Of a stretch of DNA of 64,000 nt, positions 52,361 to 63,594 are shown piece after piece. Positions within the stretch are counted from its first letter, which is position 1. The number at the start of each line of letters is the position of its first letter. The DNA is taken from NCBI RefSeq assembly GCF_018691265.1, contig NW_024881296.1, positions 6,727,427 through 6,791,426 of the forward strand. Reading direction: 5' to 3'. The position numbers were made by a program, and so were the translations under genes. A model generated the notes under the pieces. It was given only the letters and a program-made list of their open reading frames with translations, did not search any database and had not been told where the DNA came from. The DNA is from Tyto alba (lineage: Eukaryota > Chordata > Aves > Strigiformes > Tytonidae).

Positions 52361-52503
52361 TTGTGGTGGGTTTTGTTTTTTTGGTGTTTTTTTTTGTTGG
52401 TTTGGGTTGATTTGTTTGTTGGGTTTTTTTGCTTGTTTGTTTTTGTGGTTTTGGTTTTTTTTTTTTAGTTTCTTTTTGTTTGCATGGGTTTGGTTTTTTT
52501 TTT
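52361..52503. repeat. GT-rich low-complexity tract
   Basis: About 140 bases almost wholly of G and T on the + strand (GTTT, GGTTT and long T runs), with only a few A and C. It produces spurious phenylalanine/glycine/leucine-rich frames. Probably an imperfect, slippage-grown repeat. Confidence 0.9.
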
Positions 52504-52509
52504 AGCTAA

Positions 52510-53540
52510 TTGATAAACACTCTCATAAAATAAACAGAAAACCCACAAAAAGTAAATCAACTTTTCAAAATGTGTTCTGTAGTTGCTGTTGGGATGCAGA
52601 CTGCTTCAGTGATGTGTGACTACTGTCTGACCAGGTGAACACCACCACCTGCAGACAGGTGATGTTACATTGACCCTGATGCTTACTGCTAATGACATTG
52701 CTCCAAGTGGTTTCAGTTAGTGAACTCCTCTGTGTATGAAGACAACTTTAGCACATCTGATTTGATTAATGCTGAGTTTTCAGATTGGGTTTTAGTGTGT
52801 GGCATTCTACTTTGTGAAATAAAAAAAAAATAGAAAAAAATAAAAGAGAAAAGTGAGAAATATGTGTAAGATGTGCTTGGAGGCATTGTATTGTAGGGAA
52901 TATAGGAGGAGATGGAAGGGTAAATTTACAGGGTACATGATCCATGTAGCAAGCTTTGCCCATAAAGACAGTGATGCTCTGTAGAATGCATCTTCATATA
53001 AAATAAATATTTAACTGATATACAGCAAGTTAAGAGTTTACAAGCGACCAACTGATTAGCAGTCCTAATACACTTGGAGTGGGCAAGCAGCTACTGGGGA
53101 GGGGGAAAAAATTTATCATAATGTGAAAATGATTATCCTCTAAAAGCCTCTGTTTTGCTCAAGGATATTTACCTTTTCCCCCATTTGTACTGGTGATGGC
53201 CAAGGGTCATCCAAAAGAATGGCTTTATTATTGTGTGTTATGGTGAATAAGTAGTTTACTGGAATTTCTTCTGAGTAAATAAGTTGTACGGATTCATATG
53301 CAGGCAATATTTAGATCCCGAGTTTAAAAACAAACAAAAACTCCCAAAACATGACACCACAAAAATACCCCCAAATCTTGTAACAATCTTGAGTGGTAAT
53401 TCTCTTTTCATTCTATACTGTTTCACTTCTATCAGAAGATGTTTGATGCAAGATTCATAACATTTTAAAAGACTCTTGTGCATGGACCGATGAATTTGTT
53501 AGGCTTGCTTGCTTCTCCTGAAAGTAAAGGGGAGGGCCTA
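52510..53540. other. Noncoding DNA
   Basis: AT-rich, with A-rich interruptions near 52820-52850. No exon or element is recognised. Confidence 0.5.
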
Positions 53541-53623
53541 TCTGTGTGGGTTTTCTTTCTTTTTTTGTGTGGTGGGTTTTTTTTTGGTTGGTTGGTTGAT
53601 TGTTGGATTTTTTGTGTGTGTGT
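53541..53623. repeat. GT-rich low-complexity tract
   Basis: Built of T runs, GGTT repeats (GGTTGGTTGGTTG) and a final GTGTGTGTGT. It lies about 315 bases upstream of the candidate exon, and its complement-like counterpart follows at 53853-53895. Confidence 0.9.
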
Positions 53624-53852
53624 CAAGAGGAAACTTCTACAAACGATGCCTTTGTTAGTCTTACCATTTTTCTGGCACAACCAGGAGGTTAATACATTAA
53701 TTACTAGATATATTAATGTAATATAGATATGATAGGCTTTCAAGAAAAAGGGGAGGAGACACCCACACGGTAATTTGAATGTGGAAAAGATAATAGAATT
53801 CTCATTTCTAACTGATATATGTAAAATTTGTGGGTAAGAGAGGTATTGGTTT

Positions 53853-53895
53853 AAAAAACAAAAACAACAAAAAAAGCACAACAAACAAACAAAAC
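53853..53895. repeat. AC-rich low-complexity tract
   Basis: AAC/AAAC units (ACAAACAAACAAAAC at the end), ending about 43 bases before the candidate exon at 53939. In RNA, CA-rich sequence is a known hnRNP L-type binding signal, and this tract can pair with the GT-rich tract upstream; both effects are inference. Confidence 0.9.
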
Positions 53896-53938
53896 TGTAC
53901 AGTTATACTATTACCTAACATTGACTTTTATTTTGCAG

Positions 53939-53999
53939 TGACCAGTGTAAAAGAAAATGCTGAAAAGTACATGGAGATCCTGGAGGACAAGCTACATAG
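53939..53999 (+). CDS. Candidate internal coding exon (61 nt), gene not recognised
   Basis: This is the best coding evidence in the window. Upstream are a branch-point-like CTAAC (53915-53919, A about 20 bases before the AG), a T-rich tract and TTTTGCAG ending at 53938. Downstream is a GTAAGG donor starting at 54000. Of the three frames, two contain stops and one is fully open: two leading bases, 19 codons, two trailing bases. The peptide is TSVKENAEKYMEILEDKLH, then a split codon that would give R with a following G. It is highly charged, with V3, A7, Y10 and L14 in 3-4 heptad spacing, so a short coiled-coil segment is plausible. The host gene is not identified. A cryptic or non-conserved pseudo-exon remains possible because the exon is short. 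Confidence 0.5.
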
Positions 54000-54002
54000 G
54001 TA

Positions 54003-55060
54003 AGGATGGTATCATGGAAACCTTTTAAAGTTTAAAAATGCTTGTTAATGCAGCATTGAGATGCATAAAAGTGTAGGGGAAAGTTTTAGAGCTTGCATTA
54101 GAATAATACTAAAAATAGTTCAAAGTTGGAAATCCCATAAATGTTATTGTTAAGACCTGTGTTCATGGTTATGTTCAGCAGCTTTGTCATCAGCCTGCCA
54201 ATGAGTGCAGGTTAAAAAAAAAAAAAAAAAAGAATTTCTGTGTTCTCTAGTGGGTAGGACTGCTCTGGAGCAGTGGTGGCATGTCCAGAGAAACAGGGGC
54301 ACGTGTGCGGTTGGTGCATCGCTCCAGCTCCGCCTGCAGGTGCGGCAATCCGCAGTGTCAGCGCTTGATCACCCGGAGGCCCTGAAGTATTGGGGATGTG
54401 ACAGCTGGTTGAAAAATCACCTCTCTGTTCCTATTGAAAACCCAACTCTGAGCAGAGCCAAGGGATCCCTTAGCAGAATTCTGGGCATCTTTAACAAGTA
54501 ATGACTCTTTATATAACAGTTTTGAAAGAATGCCATTTGGGGGGATTGTGGAAGGCAAATAGAAACCAAGACAACAATGGAGGTATTTTAAGAACTGAAT
54601 CCCAATGCATGACACACTTATTTTTATGCCCCCCCTTTTTTTTTTTCTTAACCAAATACTAGCATTTATATTTTCTTCTCTTGCTGTGTGAAGGGGACTC
54701 TAGATCACCCTCAAGTTTTAGGCTGTTCCTTGAAATATGATTAGTAAATGTTGCTCCACTGTTGTAATGCAGTTTTTTATTATAGTGGACTTTGCCTTGC
54801 ACAAATATATTTATATTGGAAACAGATTGCATAGGAAGTCATCAGAGTTTAGCTCTTAATAAAATGCAGGCCACCAAATTAGTGCTACTTCCTTTTCTAT
54901 TACTGAGCAGGTATAATTAATAAACTCGTTGCCCTCATTATTTTTTGTTGTATTGATAGAGAGAGGGTTCTAGATCTTTAGATTTGCTCACTCATACTTT
55001 TGAATACAGAAGTATTTATTTTGCCTAACTCTCAAATTTTAAAGTCATTTAGAGAGCTCA
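54003..55060. other. Intronic-type noncoding DNA after the exon
   Basis: Contains A18 at 54214-54231 and a local CpG cluster at about 54300-54376 inside a 98-codon frame without splice-site support. Otherwise AT-rich. Confidence 0.5.
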
Positions 55061-55064
55061 CTGA

Positions 55065-55150
55065 AAAATGATGGAAAGAGACCTTAAAGATCAAGCTATG
55101 TGTCTGCAACCTGTCTAACCACCCCCCCCTTAATAACATATATACTCCAA
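55065..55150 (-). mobile_element. Possible worn CR1 fragment
   Basis: ATGGAAAGAGACCTTAAAGA followed by a pyrimidine/C-rich stretch (CCACCCCCCCC) resembles the reverse strand of the avian CR1 3' region, where 'ggaaaggaccttaaagatcat' precedes 'ccaaccccc'. Too short and diverged for certainty. Confidence 0.3.
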
Positions 55151-56010
55151 TCCATAAGTGTAAGACAAGTTGTAAGAACTTTGTGGCTTGTCTTTTTGAA
55201 AAACATACTCTTTATTAAAAAAATAAAATATGAGGTATAACAACATGTATTGATGCTTCTAGGGCATATGGATTTAACTGACATAGGCTCCCAGAAGTAG
55301 TAAATTTATCTTTAACAATTAAATACCCAGTATAGACTTTTTTCTCTTTCCGAGAATTTATCAGGTGGAATTTGCAGTTGTGGCTTTTTAAAATTTATTT
55401 ATGCCTTTTGTGTAATTTTTGGTTTGTCTACCTGGAATTTTGTGCATCAGTATCTTAAGTTGCAACACTTTTTTACGTGTCTTGATAGGTGGTGTTAATG
55501 AGCTTGCAGCATGCTTTTTTCCCTCTTCCTGCTCTCTGAGGGAGAAACTTACATGCTGAACTGCTGGTATTCATTCTTCTTCTGCGGCGAGTATCATTTT
55601 AGGGGAGGGATTAAACACTAAACCCTCTTTTTGGCATTGAAAGCATTTTTTTATGAGCAGTAGCTGACCATTTCAAACTTCCCTTAGCAGATTTAAGAGT
55701 TGTTGAATATTGTAATGCAGTTTGTTGCTTCTGTATGCAAGGGTTGCCTTCCTCAATACGACATAGACCTGGGCCTGTTTCAGTCTAGGTTCTCTGTTGC
55801 AACCAGGCTACAGGCTTCAAAGTTTTGCTGTTGGGAAGTGTTCTTCCCAGCCTGTGCTGAGGATACAAATGCAGGAGGTCCAAGTGTATCGCTGCAGCCA
55901 TACTGGTGTATTTAACATGCATTTTAGAGCTTGCCATCAGCTTCTCTGTCTCAAACAGACTGTTGAAGTGTTGCCAAGCTTCTGAAATTTCCCTTCCTGC
56001 CCTTAAGAGT
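55151..56010. other. Noncoding DNA
   Basis: AT-rich; several short overlapping frames near 55.7-56.0 kb, none supported. Confidence 0.5.
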
Positions 56011-56012
56011 TT

Positions 56013-56120
56013 AAAAAAAAAAAACACCAAAACCTACAACAAAACCCCCAAAAATTCCCAACAACAAAACACCCTAAAACTCACCAAATTAACCCAACAA
56101 AAAACTCCCCCAAAAAGCCC
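56013..56120. repeat. AC-rich low-complexity tract
   Basis: About 108 bases nearly free of G, made of A runs, CAACAAAAC and CCCAAAA variants. Opposite in strand composition to the tracts at 52361-52503 and 57101-57157. Confidence 0.9.
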
Positions 56121-56450
56121 ATCATAGTGCTGGCCAAGTCCCCAGATGGTGAAGATTCAGTACCGAACCAGTGACAGTTTTACTATATGTACAGATGGTA
56201 TTATTCTAAAAATAGTTTATCTCAAGTAATTAAGGACTAAGAATTTATTTTAATATTGGTGGGAAGAGAAAATCTCTAAGGGTTTTAAGAAAAAGAAGTA
56301 CTACATCTTTAAAAGATTTTTATATTTATGCTAATAAAGTGCTTATAGATACTTGGTTTTTAAAGGTTCTTTGGACTTTAAGTAATTAACTCCACCTGCT
56401 TTACAGCTTGAGTAATTAAAAAAAAAGTAAATAAGAGCCCAAGAGGCTGC

Positions 56451-56478
56451 TTTTTTTTTTTTTTTTTTTTTTTTTTTT
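56451..56478. repeat. Poly-T, 28 bases
   Basis: The longest homopolymer in the window, with an A8-9 stretch about 30 bases before it. Could be the poly-A tail of a retrocopy on the minus strand, but no element body is recognised beside it. Confidence 0.95.
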
Positions 56479-57100
56479 CCTTCACTCATAAGGGAGTAAC
56501 TTGAGAGACTGTTTCTCTGGGGTTTTTTGGGTCTTCATATAGATGCTCAGATTACTCCTTATATATCATAACCTAAAGAAAGGCTCTCTAAGGGAAGTTT
56601 AAAGACTGTTTTAAGTTTGCATTGTAGACAGAGGTAAAATTTGCATCTGGCTCATGGATGCACATTTCTGGATGCCTTTGAAACCAATAGGGGATCAAGT
56701 CTGTGCAGCATGAATTCAAATAAGCTTCTAAAGTCTTTCTCCAGATGCAACATACAATTTTGCTAGCTGAAGTTTTAAATAGAAACAATCTAGATTCAAA
56801 CCCCTTCAATTTAAGATACAACTTAAAAGTAAGGTAGAACTGTTAGAAGTGTAATTTTTGACCACTTTTATAGTAGAAAATAATTAATGAAGAAAGCACA
56901 GTCCAAAACAGCTTTAATTGAAGAATAAAGCTTTAAAAGTAACAATTTTATCAACTGAAATGGTTCCTCCGCCCTCCGCCTTTTCTCTTTTGTTTACTTT
57001 TCTTAAGAAAGTTTGGAATATATTTCTTTTGTGATTATTTGTTGTTATTCTTTTTTGGGGGGGAGGTGGGAAGGGAACCTAGCTTATTCACTGGAGTGTC

Positions 57101-57157
57101 TTTCTTTGGTGTGGTGTGTTGGTCTGTTGGTTTGTTGTTTTTTTTTTTTTTTTTTTT
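57101..57157. repeat. GT-rich tract ending in T20
   Basis: GGTGTGGTGTGTTGGTCTGTTGG units running into 20 T at 57138-57157. Similar in style to the tracts at 52361 and 53541. Confidence 0.9.
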
Positions 57158-57159
57158 AA

Positions 57160-60100
57160 ACACAGTGCTCTTGACTGCAGCTTAGAAAATGCATCTGTTC
57201 TCAAGTAGCTTAATACCTTGTTAATGTTAATCTGCTTGATTAAGAACAGTACTCTTAATAGCCTTGCACCTACATAAAAAGAAGGGAGAATCATTAACAA
57301 AAAAGGAAGTATTTTCACTCCAAAGAAGGCTAACTACCCGTTAACTATACAGATTATTTGACACTGGGTTTTCCTTTTAAAATATAGCTTGTGTTCTGAG
57401 CAGTGGATTGACAGTTGTTGAGGACAGTATCCTTCAAGAAAAGAATAAGGAAATAGCATGTTTAATAATCCTGCAGGCTGTCTCTTTCCCAGTCACCACT
57501 ATAAATCAAGCCACTCCTAGAATTTATATGTTAAATTACTAGCTGCTCTCTTGAGAGTAAACGCCGTTGCCATCTCTTCTGTAGTAACCTGGCAAATCGC
57601 TTGCCTTTTATTAGTAAACCAGAAATGTGCAAAAATGGTCAGAGTTGGGATAATTAACCTGTGTTCAGTGAAGACATCTGTCTGTATGCATATCTGAAGT
57701 GCAAGAATTTTTGCTTAGATAACTTCAGTTTATCATAAGAACTATTTAAGAGGGATTGTACAGAAGTTTACTATAGTTTTCTGATCTAGCTCATTGAAAG
57801 TCAGCTGAGCATCTTCTTATGGGACCCTTGTTCTTCCACAGAAAGTGTATTTCTTAATCTCACTTCTTTCTACTCCAAGTGAAGGCTCTGCTGGGGTTTT
57901 ATATCATTACCATGACTAAAGTGGGCTTCAACAATCCAACTCTTTCAAGAACCACCAAGTTGTCCCATAAATGAGCTTAAGTCATGTAAATGGTTGAGGT
58001 CCATGAATTGACCCCAGGAAAAAGAGTACTATAAAATCATAAGAGCAGAAGATTTGGGTTGGGATTTTGTGCTTAAATGCTGTCTCCTAAATCAATATTT
58101 TGCAAAATCTGGCCACTTTTATTTAAAATGTGCAGGGTACCGATAAACACCTTTGAAATCAGTGCAGATGGAGAGAGAGTACCAAGTTATGTTTCTTTCG
58201 ATACTTAGATCTGGGAATCCAACTCTGTACATGGGGTTTGTAAATATCCACTTGTTTTTGAAGATACCAAAAAAATCACCTGCCTTTTAAATGGGTAAGA
58301 AATCTTTGATATATGTATTTCTGCATGAAAAATCATCATCTGTGTTATTTGCTAGATCTTACATATCTCAATGAAAGTCATGTGAAGCAAGAAATTGTGT
58401 GTTGATAACATTTTACATGTGCCCCTGTATCTCATTAAATCTCTGTCCTATCTTCAGTCTATTTCTCTTCCATTGCAGAGGGGGTTGTGAGAATGTGTAT
58501 GTATAGAAAGATTGATCTGTGTGAGAACGGTATTTTGATAGCTGGGGAAACAATACCAAATGTGTGGAACAAGGTAAAATTAAAAAAAAATAATTATCAT
58601 TTAGATCATTGCCCTTGCAAAAGCTAATAAATGTTCCACAGTAAATACAGTTATAAAGTGCTGTTCAAAACCAGGAATTTGGTTACACCGCTGAAACATG
58701 CGAGCAAAAGGCTTTGGTTCTTTCAGCTCAATGTCACCTTTGGTGACACTGCCGTTCTATTCTTGTAGTAGTAGAGGCAAATAAACCATTTTATTTATAA
58801 ATAATATATATTTTTTAAAATAGTAAAATATTATTTTTTATACTTTTCTTTCTATACTTTAAAAATATTTCTTTATACCAAAGAAAACTAAGATCAAATT
58901 AATGGTGCAAATCAGCTTCATGAGATTTAGGGTGAAATAACAATGCTTTTATTTTTTAAGCATCCATCTGCTAAATATCCATAGAAACATATTTGGAATA
59001 CATTGCCCTTGTGAAACTTATTAGAAACTGATAATCTGTGAAAGTTTGCATTCTTAAGCAGATGGAGTAAACGCTGCAGAATTGTTAGAGTGTCATCTGA
59101 GGATTTCTTTTTTCGTATGCTGTGAATGATTTGACATTTGCCCTAAGAACTGGGGTTTTTGGCATATCAAATATTTCCTGAGTGGCACTGCATGTTAGCA
59201 TGAAAGTTATGCCTGAACCGTAGCCTGAACAATTAATGATAGATACGATATTCAATGAAGGAGCCATCTCACAAATGAAAATACATCTTTAGGGGAAAGG
59301 AGGCAGAGAGCAAATAAAACATCATGAGAAACCGAAGATCTTGAGATCATCATTCATTCTTCTGCACGCACTCAGAATGTAAGATCCAGACCTGTCACGG
59401 AGTGTTGAACCCCTGAGGCAGTAGAAATGCCCGGGAGGAGCTGCCTTCATCGCTAATTAAACAATTATCCATTAAAACATTTCTCAAGACTGTAATGATT
59501 TTCTGCAGTGCAGTGAGGTCCCTGCATCCAGGTGGAGCTTTTTAGCCTCCTGCACCCACCCAGAGCCCTGTTTGAAGGCTGACCCTGTGCTGTTGAAGAG
59601 CAGCCTGGGGTATCCAAGCCTACAAGTACAAGCTTGCAAATATCGAGCATTTTAATGACAAAGCCTCTCTGAGCCCGTCTACAGGCTCTTATCTTCTGTA
59701 AGGGTAAGATTTCATCTTGGGCTATTAGTGTCCTGTATGTCATTGTGTAGAAAGCCTGATGTCTGCTAGAGGAGAACTGCTGTTCGAAGGATGCTGAGTA
59801 AGGCTTTCCAAAAGCTTTTCCCTCTCCTATGCACAGCAGCGCAGGCATGCCTGGGAGCACCAGATGGCCGGCGGTAGTTTTGTGTAACCTGTGACCTGCC
59901 TCAGTTCAACTGAGGGCCATTTCAGCTGCTGGTAGTGTTTCAGGAGTGCACAGATAGGGCTAAAGTGCCATCTTTGCCTACCTCCCCCCAAGACCATGTG
60001 TGTTCTACTGTGTTTTCAACAGTGCCCACAGCCCCGTCCCTTGATGGATAATGATCTGATCTTATTTTTCTCACCAACAGTTCTGCTGCAGGAGTGTTAA

Positions 60101-60340
60101 ATGCAGGTTAGACAAAATACTAGATCCTTCTTGTGACTCATTTAGTCCCTTTCTTCTTCACAGCTGGTCTAAGACATACACAGCTGCGAGAACATTAGCT
60201 CTGAAATTGTGAGCAGCAGACACTTTATATGCGGAGATGCATTCCTTTATATCTCATGGCCCGCACGGTGATGGCTTCTAAATCCCTTATCATAACTGCC
60301 TCAGGCTGGAAACAATTTTTCTGTACCAGCCGATGTAAAG
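57160..60340. other. Noncoding DNA with an AT-rich island
   Basis: No exon is supported. 58785-58880 is almost pure A/T (TTTATTTATAAATAATATAT and similar). Near 59450-59480 a run of ATTA/TAAT cores follows a modestly GC-rich patch. A 131-codon minus-strand frame (59465-59860) has no family resemblance. Confidence 0.5.
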
Positions 60341-60780
60341 ATGACATTTCTTGAGCTGAGGGAATTTAATGTGATTGTACTGTTCTCCAGGCCTCAAAAG
60401 ATTATGCTGTGACTTCCATTCATCACAAAACTGGGGCTTTTTAGTTGCTTTTGCTAATTCCCAGATAGGAATCATGAAATTATTTTGGGGGAATAATATT
60501 GTTCAAGAATAACTGGTGACAATTACACAAAGGTGTTTTATTGAGCTATTTTCTGTGTTATTCTGCAAGAATGGGGAAGTGAATAAATACACCTGCTAGT
60601 AATATATAATATTGCAACGACTGTGCTTTACCATTGTTGAATGAAATGGCACTTGGTAACTTTGCAAATGTATGCAAACCCTTTCTTCATTAATTGGCTC
60701 TCCTTTGCTATTTGTCTTGATTCATTTTCTGTTCAACAATGTTTGTTCTCACGTTAATGGTGGCCTTTTTTTTCAACTCA
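60340..60780. promoter_or_regulatory. Possible conserved noncoding element
   Basis: A long non-repetitive AT-rich stretch with transcription-factor-like words: CATTGTT (SOX-type), TGTATGCAAAC (octamer-like), TTCATTAATTGG and several TAAT cores, with little low complexity. That texture is usual for vertebrate developmental enhancers. No alignment was available, so this is a guess from composition. Confidence 0.2.
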
Positions 60781-61798
60781 TGGATGCACACTGTAGGAAA
60801 TGTAGTGGAGTCTTACCCTGATGTAAGGTGTGCTCATCTGCACAGCTCCTTGTTCACTGAGGCTTGAAGGGGATTGTGTGTGTTTAGGACAACTTGCATT
60901 TACTGAAGAAGCAAAAGTTGAGCCCAAGCTGTGTTTACCTGATCTCATACATCTGTGATTTTTTTTTTCTTTTTAAGGGTTTCGATCAAATGTCACTTGA
61001 GTAGTTCAGAACAAATGTGGCTACAACCTGGTTGCTCAGACTGCTAGTGCATGCATGCATTCTGTATCAGAAATTTGCGGTTTTCTCATGCAGGCAATGC
61101 TTTTGATGCGTTTGGACATGTCATCTTCACTGAGCTCCATCCCTTCAGACAAGATGTCCAATGTCCTGAGAGTTCCATGCTATACGAGGAGAAGTCAGGA
61201 TTAATTGCTACCACATTGCATTCCAGTTTATGTGAAGATGAACAGTCTTAAAGTAGTTGTTCTCTTCACTTATTATTCCTCCTGTTAGCTCACATACCAT
61301 GTGTCTTGAATCTTCTTTATAACATACTAAGTTTCAGAAATGTTTTCGGGAGCAGAGCTGAGTGTGAATGTTCTGAATAGCACACTACACTGAAGGGACA
61401 GTGTTTCGTACTACTGATGGTCTTAAAGCTGGTCTAAGATGGTCTTGGAGCATACCAAAAGGGCTGTGTGTCCTTGCAGGTGCATAGCACTCTCATCTGG
61501 TTACAATTTCTCTACTGTTCCTGTCTGTAGGGGATTTTTTTTTTTTCTTTTCATATAACACTGATTATATAGGGGTAGTTTCCAGAAATGTGCTTGCCTG
61601 TGACTTCAAGCTGTTGCTTATGAGTGATCCTTATCTCCCTGAACAAGTGCCCTTGGATGACAGTGAAATCTCTTGTGTTGCCTGCCCTTGCAACAGAGGG
61701 CTGCAGGACTAGGCCCAGTATGATTATCTTAAATACTGAAAATTGGGAACATGGTTAGAAGTTGATGCCACTGAAGGTGAATATGGTAAATAACTTAC
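60781..61798. other. Noncoding DNA
   Basis: AT-rich, including a GCATGCATGC-type run near 61050 and T runs near 60960 and 61533-61545. No exon is supported on either strand. Confidence 0.5.
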
Positions 61799-61927
61799 CA
61801 GATTTGCAAAATTGGAAGAAATTTTTGCACGCTTCTGTGACATCTGAAGGCGTTCTGTCTCAGCTGTGGTTTGCTGTTCTTTAGAGTAAAACAGTCTCTT
61901 TTGAACATACTGTGTAGTTTTATCATA
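61799..61927 (-). CDS. Weak candidate exon on the minus strand (129 nt)
   Basis: On the minus strand, AATCTG is followed by GTAAGTT, an almost perfect donor (complement of 61792-61798). The open frame before it runs at least 43 codons back to an AACCCAACAG acceptor-like site (beyond 61927), giving a 129-nt exon in phase 0 at both ends. The peptide begins YDKTTQYVQKRLFYSKEQQT, continues with a lysine/glutamine-rich stretch and ends SSNFANL; it looks protein-like and polar. Against it, the acceptor has a poor pyrimidine tract and I recognise no family. It is opposite in strand to the 53939 exon, so both cannot belong to one gene. Confidence 0.28.
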
Positions 61928-61929
61928 CT

Positions 61930-63510
61930 GTTGGGTTCCCCAAAAGACTTCAACCACCGCCACCAACAAAACACTTGTCTGGTTTCAGTGATGTTGAAAA
62001 AGTATTGCAGTGTCACTAAACCCACATGGAGAGGATCAAACACATTACTTTGGAGAATCACTTCTCCTTGTGAACAATGCATTTGATTTGTTTCAGTTAC
62101 CTTATTCTTCAGTCTACGTGAGAGACACTGTCACAAAACCAGGATTATTGTCGCTTAAAGGCTCGTGTTTTCCTGATATTCTTTTCCAGCATGAAAACAG
62201 CAACTTTTGTCATAGCACTTACTTTGCTGTGGAAAGGTTATGATATCATGAATTGAAGGATTATCACTTCAGCTGCATAACTGGTAACAAGAGCACAGGA
62301 ACTTGTGAACAAACATACCATTTTAAATAGATTTCTATAGGGGAGGGGAAAATTGGCAAGATCCCACCGATCTTTTGTTTTGGTACTATTGTAGTGAGGG
62401 AAGTTTACTTGCCCAAAATATTTATGAATAAAAGGAGCTGTGAATAATCAAAAGCAAACTACTAAGTGTACTAGTTAATAAAATACATGTGATTTTTTGG
62501 TTTCTGTATTGGCCTAGACTTATTTGGGAGATATGTACTCATTATTTAATAGTTTTGGAGACTTAATTTCCACAATAGTGAATCCAATTAATACAGAAGA
62601 AAAACTTTTGTCCTTTCTTACTTCATTTCCTTCTTTTCCTCTGTTTCAGATGTTTGTGTGCTTTCTTGTTTGCTGTTCTTTAATGGCTCTATCTTGAAGG
62701 TAGCATTCTTAGAGAGGCACCTTTTTGATTCTTCTCCTGGTCTTTCCTTTATGGTGGCTTCTCTGTGTCCCTTCCACTTGTCTCACTTCCATTATGTAAA
62801 TTCTCACCTTCTTTCTTTTGTTTCCAACTTAGCAAACCTATTTTTGTGTATCTCCTCTCTCTGTATCATGGGAAGGGTGTGGAAGTTGGATAGTAGGAAT
62901 AAAAGAAAGCGCTTGATTCACAGAAAGCCTGTTCCCAACTTTAAAACACAGCGAATTATTTTTCAAGATATCTTAGATTGCAGTTTCTTATTAAATGTTC
63001 TTATTGTCTTCATAATCATTTGCACTGTATGTGAAAACGTCTGCAATGCCCTGACAGAATACAGTATCTTGTAAACTCTTAGTAAATTTAAATAATCTCA
63101 CAAGAAATTTGATGGTATTTCTTTGTGGACATAGATTAGCCTAGATTAACTGGATCTGCTGTTCCTTTTGTTTCTGAACGTGGAAAGTGTAGCTAATGCT
63201 GGTAGAGGGTGGAAACTGAAATCATCTCTCTGGAAGTGCAGCAGATTAGAGTTTGTAATCATGTGTCTGCAGCATAATACTCATTTCATCTTCAGGGTGA
63301 TCTGATGCCACGTGCTAGTGGAGATCCTTTGATAGACAAACCTGTATCTTGTGCCAGGATGCAACTCTTGGTTCCCAACCTGTAACTTGTGTCTTTCAGC
63401 ACCAACAGAACTAATTTTTATACCTATCTATAGATGAAATACACATTACATGAGCAGTAAAAATGAAGGGGGGCAAAGAATGCAATCTGCTTCTTCCACC
63501 AAATTAGAAA
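61930..63510. other. Noncoding DNA
   Basis: Contains a 138-codon frame (62658-63074, + strand) rich in hydrophobic residues. An acceptor-like CCTCTGTTTCAG precedes it and a GTAGCA donor-like site follows 50 bases later, but no similarity is seen, and runs of F, L, S and C are what T-rich DNA encodes by chance. Confidence 0.45.
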
Positions 63511-63520
63511 ATATATATAT

Positions 63521-63594
63521 AAAAACAAACAAACAAACAAACAAAAACAAAACCAAAAACCCACAAAAAAAAAAAAAAAAAAACCCAAAAAAAC
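63521..63594. repeat. AAAC microsatellite and A19 tract
   Basis: Five or more AAAC units (63524-63545), imperfect AAAACC units, then A19 at 63565-63583 and a CCC-A7 tail. A short AT alternation (63511-63520) precedes it. Translations of both strands here are artefacts of the repeat. Confidence 0.92.

Noticed and set aside
56451..56478. T28 as the poly-A tail of a minus-strand processed pseudogene
   Set aside because: No gene-like body or target duplication found to its left.
62658..63074. 138-codon hydrophobic + strand frame with acceptor-like upstream sequence
   Set aside because: T-rich DNA encodes F/L/S/C runs by chance; no similarity, and the donor-like site would use only 50 bases of it.
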